Assembly (NCBI GenBank): GCA_039111635.1
Contig: JBCAQO010000004.1
Location: forward strand, 992,001-1,056,000
DNA from: Heterobasidion occidentale
Taxonomy: Eukaryota > Basidiomycota > Agaricomycetes > Russulales > Bondarzewiaceae
Length of the DNA: 64,000 nt
Direction: 5' to 3'
A model generated the notes under the pieces. The model ran no database searches, had not been told where the DNA came from, and saw only the letters and a program-made list of their open reading frames with translations. Shown one piece after another: positions 25,071 through 37,267 of the stretch. Position numbers and translations under genes: made by a program. The number at the start of each line of letters is the position of its first letter. Position 1 is the stretch's first letter.

Positions 25071-27646
25071 TCACGCAAGGCCTACGATGCTGGCGCTGCT
25101 GCCATTGGCACTGGTGTGGGTGCCGGCATTGTCCTCGAAGGCATCGTCGTCGTCATTGTCGTCATTGTCGTCGTCGTCCATGCGTGTAAGGTCAATCTGG
25201 GCTAAGGTGGGTCCGGCATTGGCAGTGCCCGATGTGCTTCCTGTCGTGTTTGAAGTGCTCCTGCAAACAAGTTCATCAAGACATCTCATCAAAATCGGAA
25301 TTAGAAAGACAGCTTACTGAGCTTGTGTGAAGATTGTCGACATCATATTGTGGTAGGATTGTTCCCGCTCCTCTTGTATCTGCGCGAGGGTGCCGATATG
25401 CCCAGCATAAACATTGGCATATACATTGGCCGCAAAATCAACATTTTTGCGCTCGCCTGTACGCCACTCGTAAAGAGCGGCATAGACCTTGCAGCAGCAT
25501 CAACAAAGATCATGGGGATTGATGAAGATGTATCTATGGCTTACTGCAGTAGCCACGAGAGCAACCATGACTGGCGGCACTTCTCGCACGGACTTGTTCT
25601 CCTCGTCGCGTGTGAATGGGAACCTGTCGGCAAACCACATAGCAAATGAACTGATTCCTTCATTGAAAAAATGCTCGTTGATTATCTGTATGATTATGGG
25701 GTTTTGATAGGGCTTGTTGCGGCGAGGAGCACCCAGGATACCACGCTGATGAATCACACCATGGTTAGCACAGTGTCAGAGATACCAGATAAGCACGTAC
25801 GGCACGCGGAAATATGTACCGATAGTCGTTAAGCTGGTCCAGGACAATTGCCTTGCAAGCCGGACCTGGACTGAGGCCAAAGAAACCTGTAATAGCTTTC
25901 GAGCAACTTTCCTTTATGTCACCTTGGAAGAGACTAATGCGCGCAGCAGCCTGACAATAGTGAGAACGACATGCATACAAGAAGTATGAGCTACTTACAA
26001 ACACAGTCAACGAGTTTGCGTAATTGACCTCTTTCAACAGACGTGCTTGAATCTCAGCGCATCCGACTTGTTGTCCTGCTGATGCTACAAGAGCGTCGCG
26101 TATATACTGAATGCGGAGCGGAGTGTCTGGGTATGCATCCTGGAACACGAGCGCCGCGTTGACCAGCTTGAAGGACTCAGTGACGACCTTGCGAATGAAT
26201 GGGTTTTGGTCTGTGAGCTTGGTCTTCCTGCCGTTTCCTGTCGGGGGGACGATAAGTGTGATTTGAGGCCATTCAAATAGAGACGTCATCGGTTTGCTCT
26301 CAGGATATCGGATGGCGCCGGCAGCCAGGGGTCCCTCTGGTCCAGATTCATAAGGACTTGAATCTGAAAGGCCAGTAAGTCGAAGAAATCGCAGGGGTTT
26401 TTTTACACTACCAAATGGAGTCGAGGCGCCGGCGATATTTTGAGGGTCCGGGTTGCCCAGAACGTTAGACAGAACATGATTGACTGCCTCAGAGGTCTTG
26501 GAAGAGGCCGAAGCATCAACAGAGTTTGTGGTTGCGGTAGATAGCCACGCGGGTCGCTAGAATTTGCAGGTCAATGCTAAGAATCCGGTGTAAGAATGCT
26601 GCGCACTGCACACAACACGTACCTCCATAAGCCGCTTGAGCATGGCCTGGTTGGCAGCCACGAAGGCTTGTACCTTCCGTTCATCTGCCTCCTCAGCATT
26701 GTAGATCATCTCCCGGACACCTCGAGGAGTGACAAAGTCTTCAACATCGTCGTAGATGTCCATGCCCTCGGGCTCTTGCTTGGAGTCGTCGCCGTCACCC
26801 GGTGCGCGCTGTCATGGATCATTTCAGTGAGCATATCTCTATTAACACTGGAGGACTTGCCAGTAAGTTTGCCTGGGCATGCTTGCTCGGCATGCCTGAC
26901 GAAAATTTCAGTTGTATGGCTCGGCACAAGTCAACCATTGCACAACTTGCTTGTTTGGTCCATCTGCTGACCAACCACTGCGGGCGCCTTCTCGACGACA
27001 ACGGCGTCTTCCTCACCATCCGAGTCTTGCAAGAGGAGCCGAGGGGCTCTCTCTGTATGGTAGCCAGGTAAGTGCATATACCCTCAATGAACTGCAAACC
27101 ATACCCTTAACCGTTGAAGATTTCTGCCGCTTAGTTGACGAAGGGATGCCCACGCGCGCAGGCATCCTCTGATCCCCACGCAGTGCAGGGTCGATGTTCT
27201 CCGATGAGACAGAGGTTGCACGCGCGCGCTTTATCGGGAGGGGAGCCACAATGCGAGGGGCTTCAGACACTTTGGTCAGTCACACAGGCATGTTCCAGTG
27301 CAAGTTTGGAGTCTTCTCACCTCCGCCAGACCCTTTGGCCTTGACATTGCCGGATCGATAAGGTGTCGTTTCCTGCGCAGTCTCTTCTTGAACATGTAAG
27401 TACAATTTTTGTGCTGAGCGCACAGTCGTTCACCGGAGAAGACTCACTGGCACCCCCAGCAACCAGGGAATTCCTCAAAAGGCCGGGGCCGCCTACTGTG
27501 CATGAGGCAAGCGACACACCCGTGGCATTGCTCTGAGCTTTTGCTGCTTTGTTTACAGCTCAAGTCCGTGCGGCCTTTTGTGCAGGAGTCAGATCGGGAA
27601 CACCCGAGGGAACGGAAGACGTGTGAGGACTCGTTTTGTTGCGCAT
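25071..27646 (-). CDS. DUF6532-domain protein, early in-frame TGA
   Basis: Uncharacterised basidiomycete family (DUF6532). Twelve exons can be read: 27646-27448, 27386-27321, 27269-27105, 27052-26951, 26895-26861, 26808-26623, 26556-26412, 26363-25999, 25950-25801, 25745-25545, 25487-25318, 25260-25071; the total of 1974 nt is a multiple of three. The N-terminal half is low complexity; the conserved domain starts about SKPMTSLFEWPQITLIVPP and includes FIRKVVTESFKLVNAALVF, DYRYIFPRA, PYQNPIIIQIINEHFF, ADRFPF and ALVATAVYAALYEWRTGER. The tail is Asp-rich. Codon 29 is TGA (27,562-27,560), likely from CGA; without read-through the product would start downstream or the gene is dead. Two introns (26,950-26,896; 26,860-26,809) are modelled with GCAAGT donors and are the least certain. 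Head to head with the transposase at 27.9 kb. Confidence 0.75.
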
Positions 27647-27872
27647 TTCAGGCAAGCTGATCGTTTTTTAGATTGGGGAGATGTAAAAGAATTCGAGAGA
27701 GCGAGAGACTTAGGAGTGTAATAGTATAAGGAAAAAATGGAGGATGAAGTTGACGTGTCTCTCGCAGGTCGCCCTGACAATTTTTCGTTGGGGTTGTAAA
27801 TTCTTATCTGTTGCTGAACCACCGCGTGGTAATCAACCGGCCTCGAGCCAGAGTTCAAGCTGAGCACTCTGC
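27647..27872. promoter_or_regulatory. Divergent promoter interval between DUF6532 gene and transposase
   Basis: 226 bp separating two head-to-head start codons. It is AT-rich, with tagtataaggaaaa-type sequence near 27,720 that could serve as a TATA element for the minus-strand gene. Inference from layout only. Confidence 0.35.
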
Positions 27873-30800
27873 TTGCAATACTATCAACTCCCGTCTCAGA
27901 GATTCCTTGCTCATTTCATGTCATCTATCACTTGTCGTGGTTGCGGGAAGAGCTTCTCCCACTCTGGATATGCATCTCATCTAGTGAAAACCACACGGCC
28001 GCTCTGTGCGGCTATATTCCGAGCACATCAAGCTTATATGCCTGGGATGCCCACTCACGACAATTTTTCCCTAGAAGAACATCATGACACAGATTCGGAG
28101 CGCACCCTTCATCGAGTTTCGGTATCTGGTGACAATCACTGCAATTCCTCAACCCTTCCTACATCTACCAATGAAGATCCCGACGAAGAGGTGGCCGACG
28201 ACATAGAAGACGACGCTGAAGCGTATAGCGCACTATTAGAACCACATTGGGAACCACCACGAGAGCAGTATGCCAGTCTAGGTGTTCCAACTGCTAGTCC
28301 GCCTGCGCCGACCTCGACCTCAACAAGTGCCCCGTTGGTAGATTCTGAACCTCTAGATGTGTCGCATGGGCGTTTACTCACCCAGCAAGAGCGCCGAGAT
28401 GCTGAGGGCAGTATATGGAGTCGCCCCATAATAGATCAGTTCCCATTTGGCTCTCCCGGCGCACCCATACCCGCAGACTCTTGTCTCGCCCTGGAATCCG
28501 AGCACACACAGTTTCAAGCCGCAGTCGGAGCAGCGCCGAGTAGCAATATATGGGCACCTTTCAAGTCCAAAACTGACTGGGAAATTGCACGTTGGGCTAA
28601 GCTGCGAGGCCCGACGTCTACTGCAGTATCAGAACTTCTCAACATCGATGGTGTAAGTTGTTTGTGCAACTCTGTAGTGATAAATTGACTCACATTTGCC
28701 GAACAGGTTACCGAGAAACTTGATCTCTCGTACAAGAATTCTGTCGAGCTCAATGCAGTCATCGACAAAAATCTGCCAGCAGGCCGCCCTCCATTTGTGC
28801 GAGAGGAAGTTGTCGTGGGTGGAGAGGCATTCGAAGTTTACTATCGAGATGTGATTGCGTGTTTGTGGTCTCTCTGGGCAGACCCAGAATTTGCATCAGA
28901 TCTGGTGTTTGCACCCGAGCGTCACTACAAAGATGCAGATCGGACGATACGGATGTACAGCGAGATGCATACCGGCACATGGTGGTGGAGTGTTCAGGTA
29001 AGTTTGGTGTTTGATCTTTAGTGGTATCCAGTCTGAGCGTTACGATGATCCCAGGCATCTCTCGAGAAAGAGAAACCCGGCGCAACCATCATTCCCATCA
29101 TCATCTCGTCCGACAAAACACAACTCACCCTCTTTCACAAAATCGGCATACCCAGTGTACATGACTTTTGGCAATCTACCAAAGGACATCCGCAAGAAGC
29201 CCTCTCGTCATGCTCAGATCCTGATTGGCTATCTCCCGACCACTCGACTCGACCATTTCACTAATGATGCTGCACGTCGCCGCGCCATGGGAAACCTATT
29301 CCACATCTGTGTTTGCAAGATCCTCGAGCCACTTAGACGACATGGGAAGGAAGGATTAGCAATGGTCAGCGGAGACGGTATCTGGTGGCGCTGTCACCCC
29401 ATCTTGGCCGCATTCGTCGGGGACTATCCAGAGCAATGTCTAGCTACATGTACTCTTTCAGGTGACTGCCCAAAGTGCATGGTTCCTCACGATGAGCTCG
29501 GAAACCACGTACGTTACATGGCCCGCAACCTCGATAGCGTGCAAGACCTGCTTGATCTTGCTGACGAAGATCCGGCCTCATACAATAGCGCCTGTCATGA
29601 CGCACGTATCAAGCCAGTTTATCATCCCTTTTAGGAGGCATTCCCTTATGGAAATATCTTCATTGCTATCACGCCTGACATTCTGCACCAAGGCTATCAA
29701 GGGATAGTCAAACATCTAATCATCTGGCTCAAAGATGCTTTTGGCCCTACAGAGATCGACGCACGGTGTTGCATGATGCCCCCAAATCACAACGCGTGTA
29801 TATTTAGCAAGGGAATCACTACACTAAGCCGTGTTTCCGGCAAAGAGCATCGCGACATGTGTCGCATCCTTCTCGGCCTCGTCCTCGATCTTCCACTACC
29901 TGATCGTCGATCACCTGTTCGTCTTGTTCATGCTGTTCGTGCACTCCTCGATTTCATGTACCTTGCCCAGTATCCTGTCCATACCACGAACACTCTGAAA
30001 TTTCTGGATGATGCACTTACTCGCTTTCATGAGAACAAGGCAATTTTCGTTGAATTGGGGGTACGCGCTGACTTCAAGCTTCCAAAACTCCACTTGTTTG
30101 AGCATTATGTGGAATCCATCAAGCTCTTTGGCGCAACCGACAATTACAACACAGAGCAGTCGGAGCGCCTTCATATTGACTTTGCCAAAGATGCCTATCG
30201 TGCGACAAATCATAAAGATGAGTATGCGCAAATGACTGCCTGGCTGGAAAGGAAGGAAAAGATATTGCGCTTAGAGCTTGTCATCAAATGGCGCGCACAA
30301 CGTCAAAATGGCACACATGCAACACAATCCCTGATTTCCCAACCCTCACTTCCTCCGATTCATATGCATCTCCAGATGACCAAACACCCTTCTCGCAAGG
30401 CGGTCACACTCTCAGAGCTAGCTCTTGAATATGGCGCGATCGATTTTGCTGACGCGCTGGCCGACTTTGTCATCCTCCACAATCAGCCGAAGCTCCATCC
30501 CACCCTTGCTCGCAAAGCAGCAAACAACCTCCTCATCCCCTTTCAGAGGATCTCTGTCTTTCACAAGATCAAATTTTGGAACCATGATGCTTTTCAACGT
30601 GAGGATGGGGCCGACACTTTGGATGCGGTCCATGTACGCAATACACGGAAGGACCGCCAGGGATGCGTTGTACCTGGTCGTTTCGACACCGTGTTAATTG
30701 ACGACGGGTCTGCGGGCCCTCGTGGTGTGACAGGTATGTCAACTCACATTCCTACCAAATAGCTTCTTTGAAACATATGTCTATAGGGCTCCGCGTGGCT

Positions 30801-31145
30801 CAAGTGCGCGTGATATTTGAGTTGTCTGAGAATGTCGTAACCGAGCTGTTCGATCCAACCCGTCCACCTCCCTCGCAGCACTTTGCATATGTGGAATGGT
30901 TCACACCCTTTCCATCTGCACCAGATCTCAATCATGGACTGTACATGATCAAGCATGCCATGCAGAACGAATGGCGTGTCGCGAGCGTTGTCCCAGTTGA
31001 GTGCATCCGGCGCAGCTGTCATCTATACCCCCGCTTCGGCCCTTCTGCTCCACGACACTGGTCTAGCTTCAATGTACTTCAAGAGTGCTCTGTTTTCTAT
31101 GTAAACCCATTCCTTGATAGACACACAGAAATGACAGTATATTAG
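27873..31145 (+). pseudogene. Plavaka-type DNA transposase, inactivated
   Basis: Transposase of the Plavaka group, common in Agaricomycetes. Exons 27873-28652, 28707-28997, 29055-30733 and 30787-31145. An N-terminal zinc-finger-like C..C..H segment is followed by YKNSVELNAVIDKNLP, PFVREEVVVGGE, CLWSLWADPEFAS, AYPVYMTFGNLPKDIRKKPS, GDCPKCMVPHDELG, ITPDILHQGYQGIVKHLI and DARCCMMPPNHN. Two lesions: an extra A in AAAA at 29,139-29,142 shifts the frame (removing one base makes the total coding length 3108 nt, divisible by three), and TAG at 29,632-29,634 sits where the family normally has Trp in PVYHPFW. The first Met may be at 27,918 (MSSITCRGC). Terminal inverted repeats were not found. An inert copy. 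Confidence 0.85.
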
Positions 31146-32177
31146 TTTTTTGATTTACTCGAATCGAGAGTTCAGAGATAAGCGACAGGCTTCACAGTGT
31201 GATCTCTGCGTCTCTGCATCAACTCCTGCTTGCCCACAATGAATCCTCCTCCTACCACTGCAACTAATTGTTTCACAGACAACGACGCAGCACGAGCAGC
31301 GCACCTTAAGCAGCACTCCACCGACTGTGTCTTTGTACGCAATCCTTCCCTGCCGCGTCGCTGAGCCAAGACATTATCGAGATACGACGGTGTTGACGCT
31401 ATGACAACCTCGATACACTGCAGCCTTGTGCATCTGAAAGTCATCGGACGACAGGTTAACATGTTTCAGACCACTTAGATATGATTATCTCGCTTGGTGA
31501 GTGCCCTAGCTCATTTGCTCGTGTTAGCACTAATTTGCGCTGTCCTATTGACTCTTACCGAAGGGCTAACGCGGAAGGGTTTTCCTGATGCCCTTTAAGG
31601 ATAGCGACGACTCTGGCTTCCTTGAGTTTTTTTTATAGCTCGAGTGAAGCCCCGCCTTATCCTCTTGTCGTTCGCTCGTTCGTCCTTGTAAGGCTGAAGC
31701 GCTTGAATTTGGCTGGGTCCGGCATAGTGCGTCATTAACACAACAAGGCGCCATTCGTAGATCGGCACCAAGCACGATGCGGCCACCAGCCCTCTTCTTC
31801 GGCCGCAAGCGTGCGATGGCGCAACACAAGATTCAATGCTCCCGTACATAACAATATATCTCGTTGTAGGCGCTCACGGTGTGTAGTCCTCCATCAAAGG
31901 GTAGCTGGCTTCATAGTATTCGCGACGTCTATAGTACATGTCAAGTACCAACGAGATGTGTGTTATCAAAACAAGACACACTCAGGAGCAGGCTCCGAGT
32001 CCAGAACAGCCCTGAGGCCATTCAGCTTCAAACAGCGTCACACATTGAGAAGACGAAAGGAAAGTGTGACGCATGAAACAACAAAAGTGAATGAAAGCAG
32101 CCATGCATGCCTTTCTATCGTGGTGGTTTAACATGAGTGATACAGCCCGATTGTAGCCACTACCTTGCGCTGATGAA
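31146..32177. other. Intergenic, about 1 kb
   Basis: No supported gene between the transposase end and the 3' end of the split CHAT gene. Confidence 0.4.
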
Positions 32178-32591
32178 CTACTGTCCGTAGTGCATAAAAG
32201 GCACCCATTGAGCGAAGGACCCATTGTTACATTCTGCACGCAGCTTTTTCACAGCGAGGTGGAGTGCTCGAGCAGCTTCTGTAGTGTCGAGGGCCGAGCC
32301 GTCTTGATGTCCCTTGAAGAGGTGAGCGTAGAATTCATTCGCAATCTTTGGCCCGTCGATGTCATATATTGACCTAGTATACAATAAGCGATGGTGAGCT
32401 CATTTAGGGGAGTATGGAACTCACCACATGGTACCAACCACTCCCCGGAATCTGCAAAACAACATCGTCCCGGAAAGATGTATGGATTCATCAAGGAGTC
32501 TCACATCGCCCATCGTGGTCTGGCATGCGCAAAGAAAGGCCAAGGAGGCATTTGGCAAAGACTGGGCCATAAGTGTAGAGACTTTCAAGGG

Positions 32592-32596
32592 GCCAT
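32592..32596 (+). repeat. Target-site duplication GCCAT, left
   Basis: Five bases gccat directly before the LTR start TGTTATGA; identical to 48,473-48,477 directly after the distal LTR. Joining the two flanks restores the CHAT reading frame, which confirms a single insertion event. Confidence 0.92.
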
Positions 32597-33186
32597 TGTT
32601 ATGAACTGCTCGTTCAGTAATCTAAGAGTAACAGGTTCTTCCCTAGGTCGCACAGCGAACTGAGTGGTGGGCGAAGTCTCGACTGTATTGAACAACGATA
32701 CAGGAGGGAATAATGATTGGTTCTAAGAAGATAGGTATGTGGAGATACCTAAGAACGAAGAGAATAGACTGAAGATCCTCAGCCTATTCTGTGGGCCTTA
32801 TATACCATATAGGGTATAGGGTAAGAGTCCGTGTGCTTCTCCGGGTTCCCATCCTAGGAGAGCTGTGGTCGCCGTCTCTCTCAGCCAGTGCCTACTCTTG
32901 TACTTCTCCAGTCGCACTGATCCATCATGGTGCGACAAGGTGCTTACCCATAAGCCCTAAGCCCATGGCATGTGAATGCCTCCCTGATCTCTGTGCCTAT
33001 CTCGTGAGCCCCGTGTCCCTCCAATATAGCCTCTACCGATGTCTTGAAGAACCATTGGTCTAGTCGGCTCCTAAGGACATGCCAAATACCTTGATGTACG
33101 CTCCGTAGTGGAGCCGCCTAGCATGTGATGCTTGATCCATCGGTTAGACACGGCCGCAGAGGGCCCCAATCGGTCAAGTCATAACA
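32597..33186 (-). repeat. LTR A (3' LTR of outer element)
   Basis: 590 bp, TGTTATGA...TCATAACA ends, same orientation as C and D. In element sense (minus strand) it has a TATA box (GTATATAAGG) near 32,803-32,812. A polypurine tract abuts it at 33,190-33,199. Confidence 0.92.
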
Positions 33187-33189
33187 TTA

Positions 33190-33199
33190 CCCCCTTTCT
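33190..33199 (-). promoter_or_regulatory. Polypurine tract at LTR A
   Basis: AGAAAGGGGG on the minus strand, three bases from the LTR edge; the usual primer site for plus-strand DNA synthesis. It fixes the transcription direction of the element as minus. Confidence 0.8.
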
Positions 33200-34019
33200 A
33201 GGTCCCAACTCCTGAGGGGACTACTCGCCCTTGCGAGCTTCATCGTCATCCCACGTACAATTGCTTTCTGGTCGTCCAAATAGATTGGGATGCGTCTTCC
33301 CAATGTGACTTCGTTTTCTGGGGCGAAGACCGACCTACGTCGTTTACAACGCCTAGGAGTTTTCCTTCTCCGTTGAGCTGTTTGATCCAGGCTTCTAGCG
33401 ATATTGCCACAATATCGCGTCGCCCTCGGTGTTGTTCCTTCACCGTATGTTTTGTGTGAGTAGACTCCTAGAGTTCATAGGCAGCTACTCAACCAGGGCT
33501 CCCTGGTAGGTTTGTTAAGCCAGTATTTTCTCTGGCAACGGTTTAGAAAGGTGTCGTGCGAATGATTGTAAGATGAAATAGAAACGCGTCTTGTGGATGG
33601 GTGTGTGTCGTTCTTCTTCAGAATGCCGAAGGCCATGCTTCAGTGTTTCCAGGATAGATCTTCATCTCCTTGATCTCCGGTATCGAGGGGGACTCCAGGT
33701 GTGTGGGTTGATCGCTTTACTAAGGCTTAGGCCCACCAACCTATCGAGATTAGACTTTTCTCGACTTGTTTTGAGTCCGGCAAGACCCCTTTGAAGATCC
33801 CTAACTCTGTCAGCCCCATACGGTGGCCTGTCCTGGTTAGAGATTGAGTGTTCGTCCAGAGTTTGTTTGTCACATGGGAGCGAGCATGTAGCCGTGCTCC
33901 GCGTATTGAACACGAGGTAAGGACTTTGAAGAATAGACTTTGAACCCCATGGTCTCTTGAATAGACCATGGTATCCTCCTTGATGGTAATTATTGCGGGG
34001 TCAGCGTAAGGTATGTCCT

Positions 34020-35192
34020 GGTAGTTTGACGTCGTGCCGGACGTCCGTAGTTTTGCGTCTTTGCGGACATCGGCTAGTTTATCCTTAAGTCTTTGCAGAC
34101 TGAGGCTAGTTTATACATAAGTTGTCGCGGACTGCCCTGCTAGTTTAAGCTAAGGTCGTTGCGGACCTATCCATCTCCCAACGTAGGAGTACCTGTAAAC
34201 AAGACAGCAGGCGTTTCTGCGCGCCGGAACATCCATCGGTGATGCGCATAGGGCCATAGACCAGTTCCTCCTTCTTGACAGGGTTCCCATTGAGGCAAGA
34301 TGGTGACGGTTTATACTATATCAAACCGGATAACTTATAGAGTTGCGAGAATAGGCTTGAGAGCCTATTTTGACACAACTCACATGGCCCTGTAGACAAA
34401 GGGCAGCTCAGTTTATCGTCATGAAGGATGGCCGTAGTTTATAGTCATTGCGGACGTCCGCTATCGCCTGGCTTGAACCTCCCGAGCCTCAATAGATTTA
34501 ATCCTCCGGGGTGAGGGTAGTTTAAGGTCATTTCGGACTAGTTGATGGTCAAGGTCGTGACCATCAACCACGACTCCTATCCTTGAAGGAGTAAGTAGTT
34601 TATCGTCATTGCGGACTAGATCAACATCGTGGCGTCAACAACAATGTCAATCGACATCTCCTATACTGAAAGGAGTGGTAGTTTAACGTCTTTGCGGACG
34701 CAGCAATGCCGAAACATATCTCATGTTTGGACACTGCTCATGGCCCTGTAGGGAAAGGGCAATCCCAGTTTAACGTCATGGAGGACGTCTGTAGTTTACC
34801 ATCATGGAGGACGTCCCGACACGAGGCACGATCCCAGTTGCCTCTTGACTGGCCCTTGAAGCGGAATCCTTGCTTCGGACTTCAAGGGTAGAATGGGAGC
34901 GCCATGGAGTACTCGTGGTCTCGTCGGATGACTGACAACCCGCTCCATGTCCCCAAACCCCTCGCACGGAATTGAACTGTGTCGACCCCATATTCTTTTA
35001 CTGTAGGGCGTATGGAATATGGAAGCGCCTTGACCTAGTCGGCAGGGTTCTGCAACGGTGGAGGCCCTCCCTTCCATTGTCTGCCAGAATACAACCACGC
35101 TCCGAGGGTCTTGGTAGCTTTAACGTTGTTCCGGACGGCAACTAGTTTATCGTCATTGCGGACCAAGCCTTTCGTAGTTTTACATCGTTGCA
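34020..35192 (-). repeat. Hairpin-and-repeat array, copy 1
   Basis: About 15 copies of a motif that on the plus strand reads AGTTTA-NN-GTCATTGCGGAC with variants (for example at 34,022, 34,048, 34,075, 34,435, 34,518, 34,596, 34,679, 35,144). Intervals between copies frequently contain inverted repeats: TTGATGGTCA with TGACCATCAA (34,542-34,567), ACTCCT with AGGAGT (34,572-34,592), CTCCT with AGGAG near 34,660, GCCCT with AGGGC near 34,745, and CCCTTGAAG with CTTCAAGGG (34,853-34,888). Non-coding on both strands. Function unknown; RNA structure in the element transcript is my inference. Confidence 0.85.
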
Positions 35193-35457
35193 GATGTAAT
35201 TTGTCCGTTTTGGTTACTAGTGGAGTGCGGCCACTATGTACCTGCATCTTGATAGGGCCCCCTAATGCGGAAACGACACTGTAAAACTGGAGATCCAAAG
35301 TGGGACGTTCAAGACACCTGTCAGACCTTGACAGCGAGGTATGATCCACCGTTCCCCAACGGTGAACATGCAACACGATTTCCCACCAATATTCTTGCAT
35401 CATTCGTAGCTCTTCAGTCTTGCCATGGGACCGAAGAGCCGGCGTACCAGTACCAAG

Positions 35458-36050
35458 TGTTATGACTTGACCGATCGGGGCCCTTTGTGGCCGGTCTAAC
35501 CGATGGATCAAGCATCACATGCTAGGCGGCTCCACTACGGAGCGTACATCAAGGTATTTGGCATGTCCTTAGGAGCCGACTAGACCAATGGTTCTTCAAG
35601 ACATCGGTATAGGCTATATTGGAGGGACATGGGGCTCACAAGGTTCACACAGTAATAAGAGAGGCATTCACATGCCATGGGCTTAGGGCTTATGGGTAAG
35701 CACCTCGTCGCACCATGATGGATCAGTGCGACTGGAGAAGTACAAGAGTAGGCACCGGCTGAGAGAGACGGCGACCACAGCTCTCCTAGGATGGAAACCC
35801 GGAGAAGCACACGGACTCTTACCCTATACCCCATACAGTATATAAGGCCCATAGAATAGGCTGAGGATCTTCAGTCTATTCTCTTCATTCTTAGGTATCT
35901 CCATATACCTCTCTTCGTTCTTAGAGCCAATCATTATTCCCTCCTGTATCGTTGCCCAATACAGTCGAGACTTCGTCCACCACTCAGTCCTTCGTGCAAC
36001 CTAGGGAAGAACCTGTTACTCTTGGGTTACCGAACGAGCAGTTTGTAACA
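35458..36050 (+). repeat. LTR B, inverted orientation
   Basis: 593 bp, reverse complement of A, C and D (TGTTATGACTTGACC...TTTGTAACA). It is the 5' LTR of a plus-strand element, since the leader and gag start follow it. Shares subfamily variants with LTR C. Confidence 0.9.
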
Positions 36051-36664
36051 CTAGAATAGACTCGCCTTTGCCCCTACCTTGCACCACACTCTGCTTGCTA
36101 CCACACTCTCTCTCACAACCCTCATCGGTGGCATAGATCCCCACCGAAGAGAGTTACTTCACACACCCTGGAGCAAGACCTAGGCCTAGGATTCCCACCA
36201 GGCACTAGACAAACCCATAACCAACTTCGACAGAACAATCGTCCTATCCATCAAAGAGAAAACCGCTGGTATTACTCCGACACCAATCATCCGGCACCCC
36301 CAAACTTTGATAACTGCTCGTACCGAGAAGGACGGTATTTCTTCACAAGAGAAGACAAAACAGAAGCTGAGTGGGCTTGGGACGAAATAGCAGAAGACCG
36401 GGTAGAGCCACCCCAGTACAGAAACCCCGAACCGGAAATCCCGGATACATCGGAAGAAGAAGAAGGAACATCCGAGTCCGAATCCTCGGATATTCAAACA
36501 CCGATCAACACCCGAAACATTGAAGACAATACCATTATGTCGACAAACCCTACAGACCCCCCCGCACTCGTATCATCGGGAAGGGGCAAGCTCAAACTCC
36601 CTGATAACTTCGAGGGAGACCGAACACAATCACAGAAATTCATCATGAATTGCCTCCTCCTTTT
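36051..36664 (+). pseudogene. Leader and truncated gag start of inverted element
   Basis: Corresponds to 47,882 down to about 47,270 in the opposite orientation. The gag reading starts MSTNPTDPPALVSS at 36,537 and stops matching after KFIMNCLLLF at 36,660, where LTR C is inserted in a run of T (tttt, 36,661-36,664). A longer open frame precedes the Met, rich in Glu and Ser, as in the gag copy at 47.4 kb. Confidence 0.85.
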
Positions 36665-37254
36665 TGTTACGAACTGCTCGTTCGGTAACCCAAAAGTAAC
36701 AGGTTCTTCCCTAGGTCGCACGATGGACTGAGTGGTGGACGAAGTCTCGACTGTATCGGGCAACGATATAGGAGGGAATAATGATTGGCTCTAAGATGAT
36801 AGGTATGTGGAGATACCTAAGAACGAAGAGAATAGACTGAAGATCCTCAGCCTATTCTATGGGCCTTATATACTGTATGGGGTATAGGGTAAGAGTCCGT
36901 GTGCTTCTCCGGGTTTCCATCCTAGGAGAGCTGTGGTCGCCGTCTCTCTCAGCCGGTGCCTACTCTTGTACTTCTCCAGTCGCACTGATCCATCATGGTG
37001 CGACAAGGTGCTTACCCATAAGCCCTAAGCCCATGGCATGTGAATGCATGCCTTATCTTTGTACCTATCTCGTGAGCCCCGTGTCCCTCTCATATAGCCT
37101 CTACCGATGTCTTGAAGAACCATTGGTCTAGTCGGCTCCTAAGGACATGCCAAATACCTTGATGTACGCTCCGTAGTGGAGCCGCCTAGCATGTGATGCT
37201 TGATCCATCGGTTAGACACGGCCGCAGAGGGCCCCAATCGGTCAAGTCATAACA
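36665..37254 (-). repeat. LTR C (3' LTR of inner element)
   Basis: 590 bp, starts TGTTACGAACTG and ends GTCATAACA, same orientation as A and D. A polypurine tract adjoins it at 37,258-37,267. Its 5' partner was probably lost by recombination with D. Confidence 0.9.
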
Positions 37255-37257
37255 TTA

Positions 37258-37267
37258 CCCCCTTTCT
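37258..37267 (-). promoter_or_regulatory. Polypurine tract at LTR C
   Basis: AGAAAGGGGG on the minus strand, identical to the one next to LTR A. Confidence 0.8.

Larger units (their letters stand above)
33187..35457 (-). mobile_element. 3' internal fragment of outer element (non-coding)
   Basis: Homologous over its length to 37,255-40,550 apart from the solo LTR there. Holds the polypurine tract next to LTR A and the repeat/hairpin array listed separately. It stops at ...gtaccagtaccaag (35,457) where the inverted LTR B begins. No coding sequence. Confidence 0.85.

Noticed and set aside
34020..35192. CRISPR-like array (repeats with spacers)
   Set aside because: The genome is eukaryotic, the repeats vary in sequence and spacing, the spacers are mostly hairpins and there are no cas genes; the array is internal to a retrotransposon.
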